Source: Achromobacter xylosoxidans | Lineage (GTDB): Bacteria; Pseudomonadota; Gammaproteobacteria; Burkholderiales; Burkholderiaceae_B | Assembly (NCBI RefSeq): GCF_002192695.1 | Contig: NZ_MTLG01000084.1 | Span: forward strand, 124,001-188,000 | Reading direction: 5' to 3' | Length of the DNA stretch: 64,000 nt | Shown here: one piece after another, positions 55,533-64,000 of the stretch | How positions within the stretch are numbered: position 1 is the first letter of the stretch | How the letters are laid out: every line of letters begins with the position of its first letter | Made by a program: the position numbers and the translations under genes | Notes under the pieces: model-generated | Databases searched by the model: none | What the model was told of the DNA's origin: nothing | What the model saw: the letters and a program-made list of their open reading frames with translations, nothing else

Positions 55533-56309
55533 TCAGTCCGCGAACTCATAGGCGTCCATCGCCAGCGCGCCGTACGAGATTTCATCATTCAGGCGCCGAA
55601 AGCCGGTTCCCCCCGCGCCCAGCGCCACGTACAGCGGCATCAGGTGGTCGTCGTGCGGATGGGCCTGCGATGCGCCCGGCGCCTGGGCCTGCCAGTCCAG
55701 CAGCGCCGGCAGGTCATGGCCGCCCAGCTTGTCCGCGTACCACTGCTGGAAAGCCGGCACGTAGGGCAGCGCGGGCGCGTCCTGCGGCATGCGCACGTGG
55801 CGCAGGTTGTGCGTCAGCGAACCCGAGCCGATGACCAGGATGTCCTCGTCCCGCAGCCGAGCCAGCGCGCGGCCCAGTTCCAGCTGCCCGGCCGCGTCGC
55901 GGCCCATGTCCAGCGACAACTGCACCACCGGCACGTCCGCTTCCGGATAGAGGTAGCGCAGCGGCACCCAGGCGCCATGGTCCAGCGGGCGGCGGGGATC
56001 CTGGTCGGCGGCGATGCCCGAGTCGGCCAGCAGCGCCTGTACCCGCTGCGCCAGTTCCGGCGAGCCAGGGGCCGCGTACTGCAATTGATAGAGTTCCGGC
56101 GGAAAGCCGCCGAAATCGTGCCAGGCCACCTGGCGGTCGCGGGTCGACAGCGCCAGGCCTTCGCCCATCCAGTGCGGCGACACGACCAGGATGCCCTTGG
56201 GCTTACGGCCCTGCGCGGCGCTCCACGCGGCGAGCGCGGGACCGGTCTGTCCGGGCTCGACGGCGAGCATGGGGGATCCATGGGATACGAAAAGCGTAGG
56301 CCAGCGCAT
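55533..56309 (-). CDS. DODA-type extradiol dioxygenase (YgiD-like)
   Basis: 258 residues. FVSHGSPMLAVEP holds the first metal His; VVSPHW, PLDHGAWVPLRYLYPEADVP and SGSLTHNLR carry the others; HPHDDHLMPLYVALGAG ends the site. Class III extradiol dioxygenase acting on a catechol (4,5-DOPA in plants and E. coli YgiD). Monocistronic, convergent with acnA. Confidence 0.9.
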   Translation of the reverse strand: MRWPTLFVSHGSPMLAVEPGQTGPALAAWSAAQGRKPKGILVVSPHWMGEGLALSTRDRQVAWHDFGGFPPELYQLQYAAPGSPELAQRVQALLADSGIAADQDPRRPLDHGAWVPLRYLYPEADVPVVQLSLDMGRDAAGQLELGRALARLRDEDILVIGSGSLTHNLRHVRMPQDAPALPYVPAFQQWYADKLGGHDLPALLDWQAQAPGASQAHPHDDHLMPLYVALGAGGTGFRRLNDEISYGALAMDAYEFAD

Positions 56310-56519
56310 GGCGGTGCCTCCAGATATTGAGTTGATGGCTGTATTTTCCGTCGTTTCTTATCGGCAATAAACCACCTTGATTGGCATTATCTGTTGCTGT
56401 TTTGGCATCAATATGTCCGTACCGCAATGGCTGTGGCGCCTGGCAGGGGCCTACGCGCCGCGGTGCGCGCCGGGCGTTAAACTACACAGTTGCACACTTA
56501 CTGGACGCTCCCCGAAGTT

Positions 56520-57722
56520 ATGGCCCGATCCCGCAGCCAATCCGCTCCCCGCCTCACCCGTGACGCCGCCAAACTGGTCGCGCTTGCCCAGGCGCTCAGC
56601 CGCTCGGGCAGCCGCCTAGAAGACGTGTTCTGGGAGAACCAGCTTGGCGAAGCGATTCCGAAGCTGCTGAAGGCGGGGCAGGACGCCCCCCTGGAAGCGG
56701 CCCTGGACCACCTCGCCCAGAGCGACGTGGGCGCCTACGAGATCCTGATCGAACAGGCCGAAACCCTGTCCGAATCGATGAAGATCGAGAAAAATGGCGT
56801 CCGCTACGATATTTTGCTGGTGGTGGCGCCCATCGTCGCCTGGACCCGCTACGCCATCCCGACCGGCCCGATCGCCGCCGGCGCGCAACAGGCGCTGATG
56901 GCCCAACTGCATGGGCATGTCCTGTCCAGCAAGGCCCGCAGCTCGCTGATGCCGGTGTTGGTCAGCGTGGACCAGATGCCGCGCACCTTCTCCGAAACCT
57001 GGCAATGGCTGCAACGCCTGGGCACGCAGGCGCTGGGCGCCGAGACCGCCAAGCCCGCCCTGAACACCGAGACCGAGACAGCCAACATGCTGGCCGACAC
57101 GCGCTATATCGTGGCGGCCGTCGCGGTGCCGGAAGGCGAGCCGGTCTTCCGCTGGCAGGAACAGCTGGGCGAGGCCGAAGCCAGCCGCGACGCCTGCCAG
57201 GAACAATGGGCCGCGCAGGCCCAGCCCACCCTGGCCAATCTGCTGCCGGGCTGCGGTTTCGAAGCCCTGCTGCCCGACGCCTACTACGTCAGCAACCGCG
57301 AGGCCGACCGGCGGGTGCGCCCGCTGTCGCTGCGCGCCGCGGTCAGCTGGCTGGAAGGCGCGGTCAGCCTCGAAGCCTCCCAATTGCGGGCGGTGGTGGC
57401 CGGCTGCGGCGAAAGCCGCATCGACGAATACCGCATCGGCTTCACGGCGCGCAGCAGCAACGACGTCTACTACGGCTGCGTCTGGCCGCTGTACGGGCGC
57501 GAGGAAGACCAGCCGTCCGATGAAGGCCAGCCCGACGTGGTCGACGAGATCGCGGCCCTGCTCAAGGAATACGGCGTCACCGAGGTGCGCCGCATTCCTG
57601 GCGTGCTGCCTCCCGAGTACTGCGAGGACTGCGGCGCGCCCTACTTCCCGAATCCGCTGGGCGAACTGGTACATGCCGAACTGCCCGAGGACGCGGAAGC
57701 CTCGCCGGCCAAGTTCCACTAG
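56520..57722 (+). CDS. DUF2863-family protein
   Basis: 400 residues from the ATG at 56520 (MARSRSQSAPRLTRDAAKLV); an in-frame ATG ten codons earlier is less likely. Recognised as the betaproteobacterial DUF2863 family; no membrane spans. A C-terminal knuckle CEDCGAPYFPNPLGELVHAE resembles a metal-binding motif. It lies 6 nt before earP, so the two may be co-transcribed, but no link to EF-P modification is known to me. Confidence 0.8.
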   Translation: MARSRSQSAPRLTRDAAKLVALAQALSRSGSRLEDVFWENQLGEAIPKLLKAGQDAPLEAALDHLAQSDVGAYEILIEQAETLSESMKIEKNGVRYDILLVVAPIVAWTRYAIPTGPIAAGAQQALMAQLHGHVLSSKARSSLMPVLVSVDQMPRTFSETWQWLQRLGTQALGAETAKPALNTETETANMLADTRYIVAAVAVPEGEPVFRWQEQLGEAEASRDACQEQWAAQAQPTLANLLPGCGFEALLPDAYYVSNREADRRVRPLSLRAAVSWLEGAVSLEASQLRAVVAGCGESRIDEYRIGFTARSSNDVYYGCVWPLYGREEDQPSDEGQPDVVDEIAALLKEYGVTEVRRIPGVLPPEYCEDCGAPYFPNPLGELVHAELPEDAEASPAKFH

Positions 57723-57728
57723 GCGGCA

Positions 57729-58841
57729 ATGCAAGCGGACATCTTCTGCCGGGTCGTCGACAACTATGGCGACATCGGCGTCTGCTGGCGGCTGGCGCGC
57801 CGCCTGGCGCACGGCCGCGGCTGGGAGGTGCGCCTGTGGGTCGACGACCTGGCCAGCTTTGCCCGCATCCAACCCGGCATCGCACCCGGCCTGCCGCGCC
57901 AGCGACTGGCCGGCATTGACATCGTGCACTGGTCCGATTCGCCGGATCCAGCGCTCACCGCCCGCGACGTGGTGATCGAGGCTTTCGCCTGCGATCCTCC
58001 CGAAACGTTCCTGGACAGCATGCGCCAGGCGCATCCGGCCTGGATCAATCTGGAGTACCTGAGCGCTGAATCCTGGGTGGAAAGCTGCCACGGCCTGCCC
58101 TCGCAGCGGCCGGACGGCCTGGTCAAACACTTTTTCTTTCCCGGCTTCACCAGCGCCACCGGCGGGCTGCTGCGCGAACCGGGCCTGACGGCCGAACGTG
58201 ACGCCCTGCAGGCATCGGCGCAGGACCAGGAAGCCTTCCTGCGCTCGCTGGGCGTGCCGCAGGACCTGCTGTTGCGCCGCCGCGACGGTGCACGCACCGT
58301 GTCCCTGTTTTGCTATCCCACGGCGCCGGCAGGCGCGCTGGCCGAGGCGCTGGCGGCCGATCCGCGTCCCAGCCTGCTGCTCGTCCCCGAAGGCGTGGCT
58401 CCGGGCCTGGAAGCCGCCTGCGTGGCGCCCGGCGCGCCGTCGGTGGCCCGCCTGCCCTTCGTGGCGCAGCCGGATTTCGACCGCCTGCTGTGGTGCTGCG
58501 ACCTGAACTTCGTGCGCGGCGAGGATTCCTTCGTCCGCGCCGCCTGGGCCGCGCGCCCGCTGGTCTGGCAGATCTATCCCCAGGACGAAAACGTGCACCT
58601 GGAAAAACTGGAAGCCTGGCTGGCGCGTTATCCGGCCCCGGAAACCGCCCAGGCGTTGATCCGGGCCTGGAACCAGCCGGAAACGGGCGCCAGCGCCGCG
58701 GCGCTGTCGGCCGCCCTGGCGCCAGCCGCCTGGGGAGACTGGGCCGCCGCCGCGCGGGCCTGGGACGCGAGCCAGGCCGCGCTACCGGATCTTGCCGAAA
58801 ATCTGGCCGATTTTTGCGCAGACTTGGCCAAGAAACGTTAG
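57729..58841 (+). CDS. earP: EF-P arginine rhamnosyltransferase EarP
   Basis: 370 residues. Transfers rhamnose from dTDP-rhamnose to Arg32 of EF-P, an activating modification. The N-terminal RVVDNYGDIGVCWRLARRL has the conserved catalytic Asp, and NFVRGEDSFVRAAWAARPLV followed by IYPQDENVHLEKL is the nucleotide-sugar site with Glu/Asp residues. It lies just upstream of efp, whose Arg32 is present, so the pair is complete; a terminator-like hairpin separates them. Confidence 0.93.
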   Translation: MQADIFCRVVDNYGDIGVCWRLARRLAHGRGWEVRLWVDDLASFARIQPGIAPGLPRQRLAGIDIVHWSDSPDPALTARDVVIEAFACDPPETFLDSMRQAHPAWINLEYLSAESWVESCHGLPSQRPDGLVKHFFFPGFTSATGGLLREPGLTAERDALQASAQDQEAFLRSLGVPQDLLLRRRDGARTVSLFCYPTAPAGALAEALAADPRPSLLLVPEGVAPGLEAACVAPGAPSVARLPFVAQPDFDRLLWCCDLNFVRGEDSFVRAAWAARPLVWQIYPQDENVHLEKLEAWLARYPAPETAQALIRAWNQPETGASAAALSAALAPAAWGDWAAAARAWDASQAALPDLAENLADFCADLAKKR

Positions 58842-58844
58842 AAT
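58839..58844 (+). promoter_or_regulatory. Possible -10 box of efp
   Basis: TAGAAT overlapping the earP stop codon; the matching -35 is poor (TTTGCG about 20 nt upstream). It would start a leader of about 130 nt containing the hairpins below. Confidence 0.35.
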
Positions 58845-58892
58845 AGAGAGTTTTCCGAGCGCCCTGTATTTGTCGGGCCTCAACTATGACGC

Positions 58893-58968
58893 CTCCCGGG
58901 GTGTGCACGAAGCCGCTGCCAGCGGCGGCTTTTTGCAAGCACGGCGAGTGCACCCATCACCCCCGGAG
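58893..58968 (+). promoter_or_regulatory. Structured efp leader with terminator-like hairpin and occluded ribosome site
   Basis: Three nested pairings in the 5' leader. CTCCCGGGGTG (58893-58903) pairs with CACCCCCGGAG (58958-58968) at 10 of 11 positions, and the GGAG is the efp ribosome site. TGCAC (58904-58908) pairs with GTGCA (58948-58952). AGCCGC (58911-58916) pairs with GCGGCT (58925-58930), followed by TTTT. The inner part alone could end earP transcripts; the outer stem would hide the start region. Confidence 0.55.
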
Positions 58969-58976
58969 TTTTATCG

Positions 58977-59537
58977 ATGAAAACCGCTCAGGAATTGCGA
59001 GTCGGCAACGTGGTCATGGTCGGCAAGGATCCCCTCGTGGTCCAGAAGGCCGAATACAACAAGTCCGGCCGCAACGCCGCTGTTGTGAAGCTGAAGTTCA
59101 AGAACCTGTTGACCGCCTCGGCCAGCGAATCGGTCTACAAGGCCGACGAAAAGTTCGAAGTCGTCCAGCTCGACCGCAAGGAGTGCACCTACTCCTACTT
59201 CGGCGACCCGATGTACGTCTTCATGGACGAAGAGTACAACCAGTACGAAATCGAAGCCGAAAGCATGGGCGACGCCCTGAACTACCTGGAAGAAGCGATG
59301 CCCGTGGAAGTGGTCTTCTACGACGGCCGCGCCATTTCGGTTGAACTGCCCACGACCATCGTGCGCGAAATCACCTACACCGAACCCGCCGTGCGTGGCG
59401 ACACTTCGGGCAAGGTGACCAAGCCCGCCAAGATCAACACCGGCTACGAACTGAACGTGCCGCTGTTCTGCGCCATCGGCGACAAGATCGAAATCGACAC
59501 CCGCACGAACGAATACCGCAGCCGCGTCAACAACTGA
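58977..59537 (+). CDS. efp: Translation elongation factor P
   Basis: 186 residues. Relieves ribosome stalling at polyproline. Three beta-barrel domains: residues 1-64 (KOW-like) with the tip loop [11 protein letters not shown] holding Arg32, the EarP target; 65-128; and 129-186 ([20 protein letters not shown]). Arg at position 32, rather than Lys34, shows the rhamnosylated type. The ATG at 58977 is preceded by GGAG that can pair with the upstream leader. Its own terminator follows. Confidence 0.97.
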   Translation: MKTAQELRVGNVVMVGKDPLVVQKAEYNKSGRNAAVVKLKFKNLLTASASESVYKADEKFEVVQLDRKECTYSYFGDPMYVFMDEEYNQYEIEAESMGDALNYLEEAMPVEVVFYDGRAISVELPTTIVREITYTEPAVRGDTSGKVTKPAKINTGYELNVPLFCAIGDKIEIDTRTNEYRSRVNN

Positions 59538-59549
59538 TCCGGCAGCAGG

Positions 59550-59586
59550 CAAGAAAAAGCCAGACCTTCGGGTCTGGCTTTTTTTA
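59550..59586. terminator. Bidirectional terminator after efp
   Basis: AAGCCAGACC / GGTCTGGCTT stem with UUCG tetraloop, T-run to the right and A-run to the left, so it also stops the convergent GyrI-like gene. Confidence 0.9.
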
Positions 59587-60207
59587 TTTCCCTATGGGTT
59601 GCCGCAGAATTACCTTGCGCTTCTCGGGAACAACGCGGCTCCAATCGTCCAGATAAATTTCGTGATAGGGCCCGGATGGCTCAAGCCCTGCTTGAGGCAG
59701 ATATTGGCTGTAGAGCTTCCCCAGGATCAAGGGCAGGTCATTGACCGGGCCGACATGCAGGTACTGCACGCACCGGCCCTCGGCCACCGCATCCCAGCGC
59801 GGCACGGGCGCATTGCCCAATTCGCGGCGCATCTCGGCGGCGGCTTCTTCGAGGTCTGCGGCGGTGGCCCAGACTGGCAGGGTGATCTGCGCACGCCAAT
59901 GCCATGTGTCGCGGCGGCCCGCTGCAAGGTCGCGCATATCGTCCGCCCAATAGAGGATTTCCACCGGAGGCTCGACAAAGGACTTGCCCATGCGCTCGCG
60001 CGCTTCGCGCCGGATCGGATAGATTGCCGTGTAAAGACCCTTCACTGCGGCCGCGACAGCGGACTGCCCGGGCGCCCCCTCGCCGTCCCAGATGGCAAAC
60101 GGGAGCTCGGGCACGTCGACCTGGCTGAATAGCCCCTGCGGTGGAGCATAGAGCGCCCGGAGCATGGCTCTGTCCTGCGTCAAATCGATCATTCCTTCGT
60201 CGGCCAT
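59584..60207 (-). CDS. GyrI-like small-molecule-binding domain protein
   Basis: 207 residues. Carries the two SHS2-like repeats of the GyrI-like fold (AIWDGEGAPGQSAVAAAVKG; WHWRAQITLPVWATAADLEE; CVQYLHVGPVNDLPLILGKL). The ATG at 60207 has GAGGA 7 nt before it and overlaps the PadR gene by 19 nt; an inner ATG at 60192 overlaps the PadR stop as ATGA. It probably binds or hydrolyses an amphipathic compound recognised by the linked PadR regulator. Confidence 0.82.
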   Translation of the reverse strand: MADEGMIDLTQDRAMLRALYAPPQGLFSQVDVPELPFAIWDGEGAPGQSAVAAAVKGLYTAIYPIRREARERMGKSFVEPPVEILYWADDMRDLAAGRRDTWHWRAQITLPVWATAADLEEAAAEMRRELGNAPVPRWDAVAEGRCVQYLHVGPVNDLPLILGKLYSQYLPQAGLEPSGPYHEIYLDDWSRVVPEKRKVILRQPIGK

Positions 60208-60731
60208 GGCTTGTTCCTCATGTAGTCCAAGGTAGTAGCGATCCAGCTGCGCTCCGCCGCCAGTTGGCTGGCGGACAAATCGAATAGCACTTCTATGTGA
60301 TCGGGCATCGGCTGGCGCAGCCGTCGCAGACGTTCAAGCCTTTCCATTTCCGCCGCGACCGAAGACAGGCGCCTCTCCAGCGCATCCAATGCGGCCTTGC
60401 GCGACAGGGCCGGCCAGTGAATCATCCCCAGCAAAAGCGACGAATACGTTGGACGATGGGTTTCAAGGGCGGAAATGGTCTGCTGCTGCAGCGCCTCGCG
60501 GCCTGCCGCCGTAATCGAGAACGTCTTGCGCGACCTGGCGCCAACGGGCGCTTCCGTCAGAACCAATCCGGCTTTCTCCAGCTTACTAAGCACAAAGTAG
60601 ATCGACGAAAAGCCAATCTGGGTCCAATCACGCATGCCGCGCGTTTCGATGACTTGCTCAAGCTCATAGCCGTGTCGCGGCATCTCGGCGACAAGCCCCA
60701 ACAGCAGCAGTTCGGAATCGGTCAGCTTCAT
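60189..60731 (-). CDS. PadR-family transcriptional regulator
   Basis: 180 residues from the ATG at 60731. Winged helix: LLGLVAEMPRHGYELEQVIETRG, then IGFSSIYFVLSKLEKAGLVL and SRKTFSITAAGREAL; the C-terminal Vir_act-type helix (LDALERRLSSVAAEMERLERL) dimerises. It overlaps the GyrI-like gene and starts 7 nt from a perfect 18-bp palindrome, so an autoregulated drug-response or toxicant-response pair is likely. Confidence 0.87.
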   Translation of the reverse strand: MKLTDSELLLLGLVAEMPRHGYELEQVIETRGMRDWTQIGFSSIYFVLSKLEKAGLVLTEAPVGARSRKTFSITAAGREALQQQTISALETHRPTYSSLLLGMIHWPALSRKAALDALERRLSSVAAEMERLERLRRLRQPMPDHIEVLFDLSASQLAAERSWIATTLDYMRNKPWPTKE

Positions 60732-60737
60732 TCGTTT

Positions 60738-60755
60738 TATTCTAGTACTAGAATA
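60738..60755. promoter_or_regulatory. Perfect 18-bp palindrome, candidate PadR operator
   Basis: TATTCTAGTACTAGAATA, only 7 nt before the PadR ATG, so bound protein would cover the start of transcription. Confidence 0.6.
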
Positions 60756-60877
60756 TAGAAACGCAAGCTTTTGCTGGAACCGTGCCATCGGACCGTTGCA
60801 GATCGCTGCTACCAGGAGTCTTGTTTGCCCGTACCCCGCGGCAGGACAGGAATACCGCGCGATCGCGGCGCGGCTCT

Positions 60878-61339
60878 TTATTGCAGCCGTTCGTCGTCCA
60901 GGAATTCCGGCACCGCCATGACGTCGATGCCATCCTCGGCCAGCGATTCGCGCTCTTCGGGCGTGGCCGTGCCGCGGATGGGACGGTCGTCGGCATCGCC
61001 TTCGTGGATGCGGCGCGCCTCTTCGGCGAAGCGCGGCCCAACGTTTTCGGTGTTGCGCAGCAAGGCGCGCACCTGGCGCATGACGGCCGACTGCAACGCC
61101 GCCATCTTGTCGGCGTCGGAGGCATTGGCGGGCAACGCGGGCTGGGCAGCCTGCGGCGCGTGCAGATGGGCGACGTTCAGGCGCGGCGCCGACAGCCGCT
61201 TGGTGATGCTGGCGGACCCGCAAACCGGGCACGTGACGAGGCCACGCGCCTGCTGCGCGTCATAGTCTTCGTGCGAACCGAACCAGCCTTCGAAAATGTG
61301 GCTGTGTTCGCACTGGAGGTCGAAAACTTTAAGTGCCAT
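60878..61339 (-). CDS. DUF1178-family protein
   Basis: 153 residues from the ATG at 61339 (MALKVFDLQCEHSHIFEGWF). The family's Cys pattern (Cys10; Cys37 and Cys40 in TCPVCGS) makes a single zinc-ribbon-like site. Function unknown; common in Alpha- and Betaproteobacteria. Alone between PadR and DUF2968 genes. Confidence 0.85.
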   Translation of the reverse strand: MALKVFDLQCEHSHIFEGWFGSHEDYDAQQARGLVTCPVCGSASITKRLSAPRLNVAHLHAPQAAQPALPANASDADKMAALQSAVMRQVRALLRNTENVGPRFAEEARRIHEGDADDRPIRGTATPEERESLAEDGIDVMAVPEFLDDERLQ

Positions 61340-61436
61340 GGCATCAATATGGGGTGTAAGTCCCAGAATACAAGAAACCGCCGGCGGCTGGCGCTTAGCC
61401 CCTGCGCGCGCAATGCCTTTTCCCGGCCGGACAAGA

Positions 61437-61463
61437 CAAAGCGGGCCCGCAGGCCCGCTTTTC
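61437..61463. terminator. Bidirectional terminator of DUF2968 gene
   Basis: AAGCGGGCC / GGCCCGCTT stem with a CGCA loop and flanking A and T runs, 15 nt beyond the DUF2968 stop. Confidence 0.75.
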
Positions 61464-61477
61464 CGCATCCCCGAGGG

Positions 61478-62182
61478 CTACTTGCCGCGGTTCTGGGCCG
61501 CCGGGTGCCCCACTTGCGCCTGCTGCGCCTGCAAGGCGTCGATCTGACGTTGCAGGTCGCGCAACTGCTGACGCACGTCCTTCTGCTGGTCGGCCAGCGC
61601 CGTGGCTTCCTGGCGCGACTGCTCCTGGCGCGCCGCGACCTGCTCTTCCTGCTGCAGGCGCACCGTGCGGTCGGCCTGCAGCGTGCTGAGTTCAGCGCTG
61701 CGGCTGGCCAGCAGTTTCTCGGCATGCGCGTACTCGGCCTGCATCTTGATGCGCTTGATGTCCACTTCGGCCAGTTCGGCGGACTGGCCGACGAAGGCGC
61801 GGTAGGTGGCTTCGGCCTGCTTGTCCGACTTGGTCTTCACCACGCGCCAGAAATCCTTCTGCTGGAACAGCGCGACGTAATAGGTCAGGTCGTCCGGCTT
61901 GAACAGCAGGCTGGCGCCGTAGGTGCCGTTGTAGGCAGTGCGCAGCTCCGACACCTGGCGGCTCTGGATCAGGCCTTGCAGCTCCGACAGCGTGGACGCC
62001 GGGCGCGCGGCGGGCGGCGGCGCGGGGGGAGTCACGGGCGTGGATGCCGCCTGCGTGTCCTCGACCTGTTTAACCGTGGGCCGGGGCGCTTCGGATTGCG
62101 CGCTGGCGCAGGCGGCCAGACCGGACAGGGCCGTGCCCAACAGCGCCATGCGGGCGGCGCCACGGATAAATTGGACGTTCAT
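61478..62182 (-). CDS. DUF2968-family coiled-coil lipoprotein
   Basis: 234 residues. Lipobox LAACAS with Cys25 after a short signal; a Pro/Ala linker, the conserved core LQGLIQSRQVSELRTAYNGT and GASLLFKPDDLTYYVALFQQK, then a long Gln/Glu/Arg coiled coil (about 125-225). Probably anchored to the outer membrane, periplasmic. Role unknown. Confidence 0.82.
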   Translation of the reverse strand: MNVQFIRGAARMALLGTALSGLAACASAQSEAPRPTVKQVEDTQAASTPVTPPAPPPAARPASTLSELQGLIQSRQVSELRTAYNGTYGASLLFKPDDLTYYVALFQQKDFWRVVKTKSDKQAEATYRAFVGQSAELAEVDIKRIKMQAEYAHAEKLLASRSAELSTLQADRTVRLQQEEQVAARQEQSRQEATALADQQKDVRQQLRDLQRQIDALQAQQAQVGHPAAQNRGK

Positions 62183-62299
62183 GCCTTCCCCAAAAAAATC
62201 GTTGCGGAACTATAGCAATTTATTTCACCCCGGACAGACGCGCTTACATGCGCCGGACCCGGAACTGTCGCCCCCTACGGGCCATTCCCTATTGCGTGT

Positions 62300-63691
62300 T
62301 CATATCGTCTCGGCAACGCCATCGGCGGGTTCGCCCTGGCCTGCCCCCAGCTGCAGCTTGCGCATTTTTTCCCACAGCACCTTGCGGCTGATGCCCAGCG
62401 TGTGAGCGGTATCCTGGCGCCGCCAGTCATTGGCATCCAGCGCCGCCAGCACGCGCTCGCGTTCGGCGCGCTCCGCGTCAGTGAACACGGCGGGCTCGGC
62501 CCGCGCGGCGACGGCTCCGGCCATCCGCAGCGGCTCGCCCAACTGGTCGAAAATGCGTTCGATGCGCGGCGAGTCCCAGGCCTGGAACTGCCGCCGCACG
62601 ATGGCGACGCGCTCGGCCACGTTGGACAATTCGCGCACATTGCCGGCGTAGCGCGTGCGCGAGACGCGCTCCAGCAGCCACTGCGGCGCATCATCTTCCA
62701 CGCCCTGGCGCTTTAGCAAGGCGCGGAAGATCGCGGCCTTTTCCTGCGGGCCCCGCTGCTCCAGGTTGGGGATGCGCAGCTCGATGACCGCCAGCCGGTA
62801 GTACAGGTCCGCGCGGAACTCGTCCTGCCCCACCAGCGTCCGTAAATCCTTGTTGGTGGCGGCAACCAGGCGAAAGTCCACCGGCACCTCCACGGTCGAA
62901 CCCAGCCGGGTCACCGTGCTCTGTTCCAGGACGCGCAACAGCTTGACCTGCTGGTACAGCGGCAGATCGCCGATCTCGTCCAGGAACAACGTGCCGCCGC
63001 TGGCCTGCTCGAAATACCCCTTGTGCGCGCCGATCGCGCCGGTGAATGCGCCTTTGGCGTGGCCGAAGAAATGCGCCTCGAACAGGCCTTCGGGGATGGC
63101 GCCGCAGTTGACCGCCACGAAGGGTCCGTCGCGCCAGGCGGCGTGGTCATGCAGCAGGCGCGCGACGCGTTCCTTGCCCACGCCGGTTTCGCCGTGGATC
63201 AGCACGTTGCTGCGGCAGTCGGCGTACATTTCCGTCTCCGCCAGCAGGTCCTGCATGGTCGCGGACACGGCGATCAGAGGCTGCTCGCGCCGCGGAACGG
63301 AACGGTTGAGCTGGTTCAGCGTACCCAGCAGCTCATACAGCAGCTTGCGCAGGTCCGCGGTGGTAAAGGTCAGCGGCAGCGTGTAGGAGTATTCCGGCGG
63401 GTAATAGCGCGGATCGCGTCCGCGCGCTTCCGCGGCCACCCAGATGACCGGCAGGCCCTGCGCCGCCAGCCAGTCGTAGCCGCTGAAGCGCTTGTCGCCC
63501 ATCACGGATACCGACACCAGGGCGACTGCCGGCCGCGCCAGGTCGCGCGGCGGCGGAAACGCGGTGCCTGCGTCCGCGCGCAGCAGCGACACGTCCATGC
63601 CCGCCAGGCAACGCTCGGCGCGGCTGGCGATGTCGGAAGTGCCCTCCCAGACGTACACGTCGAATTCTTCGCGCGCGAAATTCTGGCTCAT
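62300..63691 (-). CDS. Sigma-54-dependent transcriptional activator
   Basis: 463 residues from the ATG at 63691. An N-terminal degenerate receiver-like domain (1-125) without a clear phospho-Asp set, a AAA+ domain with Walker A GETGVGKE, the sigma-54 contact loop [14 protein letters not shown] and Walker [14 protein letters not shown], and a C-terminal Fis-type HTH ([19 protein letters not shown]). It sits next to a TadG-like pilus gene on the same strand and may control that locus. Confidence 0.88.
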   Translation of the reverse strand: MSQNFAREEFDVYVWEGTSDIASRAERCLAGMDVSLLRADAGTAFPPPRDLARPAVALVSVSVMGDKRFSGYDWLAAQGLPVIWVAAEARGRDPRYYPPEYSYTLPLTFTTADLRKLLYELLGTLNQLNRSVPRREQPLIAVSATMQDLLAETEMYADCRSNVLIHGETGVGKERVARLLHDHAAWRDGPFVAVNCGAIPEGLFEAHFFGHAKGAFTGAIGAHKGYFEQASGGTLFLDEIGDLPLYQQVKLLRVLEQSTVTRLGSTVEVPVDFRLVAATNKDLRTLVGQDEFRADLYYRLAVIELRIPNLEQRGPQEKAAIFRALLKRQGVEDDAPQWLLERVSRTRYAGNVRELSNVAERVAIVRRQFQAWDSPRIERIFDQLGEPLRMAGAVAARAEPAVFTDAERAERERVLAALDANDWRRQDTAHTLGISRKVLWEKMRKLQLGAGQGEPADGVAETI

Positions 63692-63740
63692 CGCTTGGAC
63701 CATGCGGGAAGGAAAGGGAGAAGGATCAGGGGCTTCATCA

Positions 63741-64000
63741 TCAGTACACCAGGCGGGGCTTGCCGCAATCCACGGAAATCAGCGATACGTCGGTCTGGCC
63801 CAAGCTCAGGCCCAGCGCATTGAGCAGCTGTTGCAACACCGCTGACAGCGAATCCAGCAGAGGGGCCAGCAGGGCCATGACGACGGACAGCACGCCGCCC
63901 ACCTGGCCGTCGCCGCTCAAGGCCAACGTGCCAACCGCATCGATACGGCACAGGCGTATCTTGTCCGGTGCAAAGTACAGGGCGCAGCTCACGTCGCTGA
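63741..64000 (-). CDS. C-terminal end of a TadG-like/DUF2134 pilus-assembly membrane protein (5' beyond window)
   Basis: The last 86 codons read [21 protein letters not shown] then a hydrophobic segment ([23 protein letters not shown]) and the ending [11 protein letters not shown]. Composition and ending recall the Cys-bearing tail of TadG-related pilus proteins; homology is tentative because the bulk of the gene is missing. Confidence 0.5.
   Translation of the reverse strand, partial: SDVSCALYFAPDKIRLCRIDAVGTLALSGDGQVGGVLSVVMALLAPLLDSLSAVLQQLLNALGLSLGQTDVSLISVDCGKPRLVY

Overview
The window is high-GC (mid to upper 60s percent by eye) betaproteobacterial chromosome, most like Achromobacter or Bordetella. 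The reasons are three Bug/TctC-type periplasmic tricarboxylate receptors in 64 kb, the EarP/EF-P Arg32 pair, DUF2863 and DUF2968 proteins, both aconitases AcnA and AcnB, and many acyl-CoA catabolic operons each facing its own regulator. The genus is an inference; there is no rRNA or tRNA in the window to anchor it.

Layout. 1-469: 3' truncated modA (molybdate binding) with a ModE-like operator. 589-7278: a divergent polyamine/membrane island. On the minus strand are a DUF350 membrane protein, an SPFH protein with a SHOCT tail, a zinc-ribbon DUF4178 protein, a 55-aa membrane/Ser-Gly-rich small protein and a class 1B AdoMet decarboxylase. On the plus strand are a membrane-fused aminopropyltransferase and a translationally coupled Tat-type flavoprotein. 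7383-8627: DadA-like dehydrogenase. 8680-11757: three-gene ABC importer of the TrpX-like type, its substrate-binding gene separated from the permease by a 418-nt gap. 12031-14144: aldo-keto reductase and an Abi-like HEPN protein. 14167-19743: malonate operon (GntR regulator, malonyl-CoA decarboxylase, enoyl-CoA hydratase, malonyl-CoA synthetase, Bug receptor).

19914-30027: spermidine-synthase-like protein, then a five-gene acyl-CoA operon (hydratase, NDP-forming acyl-CoA synthetase, Bug receptor, two acyl-CoA dehydrogenases) facing an IclR regulator, then a thiolase facing a LysR regulator. 30109-39086: CBS protein, TauE/SafE permease, zinc-ribbon membrane protein, acnB, lysozyme-like lipoprotein and TonB-dependent siderophore receptor. 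39339-47927: seven-gene operon (branched-chain-type ABC importer, N-carbamoyl-amino-acid hydrolase, MlrC-like metallohydrolase) facing a GntR/FCD regulator across a 26-bp perfect palindrome. 47967-52465: Bug receptor, AMP ligase and dienoyl-CoA-reductase-like SDR facing a LysR regulator. 52733-55438: acnA. 55533-64000: DODA-type dioxygenase, DUF2863, earP, efp, a PadR/GyrI-like pair, DUF1178, DUF2968, a sigma-54 activator and the 3' end of a TadG-like gene.

The most interesting items are the polyamine/SPFH/DUF350/DUF4178 island with its interleaved inverted repeats, an identical 27-bp dyad element in front of both acnB and acnA although these lie 19 kb apart, and a structured efp leader that could hide the ribosome-binding site. 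Operator calls are based on symmetry and position only; nothing was searched against a database.
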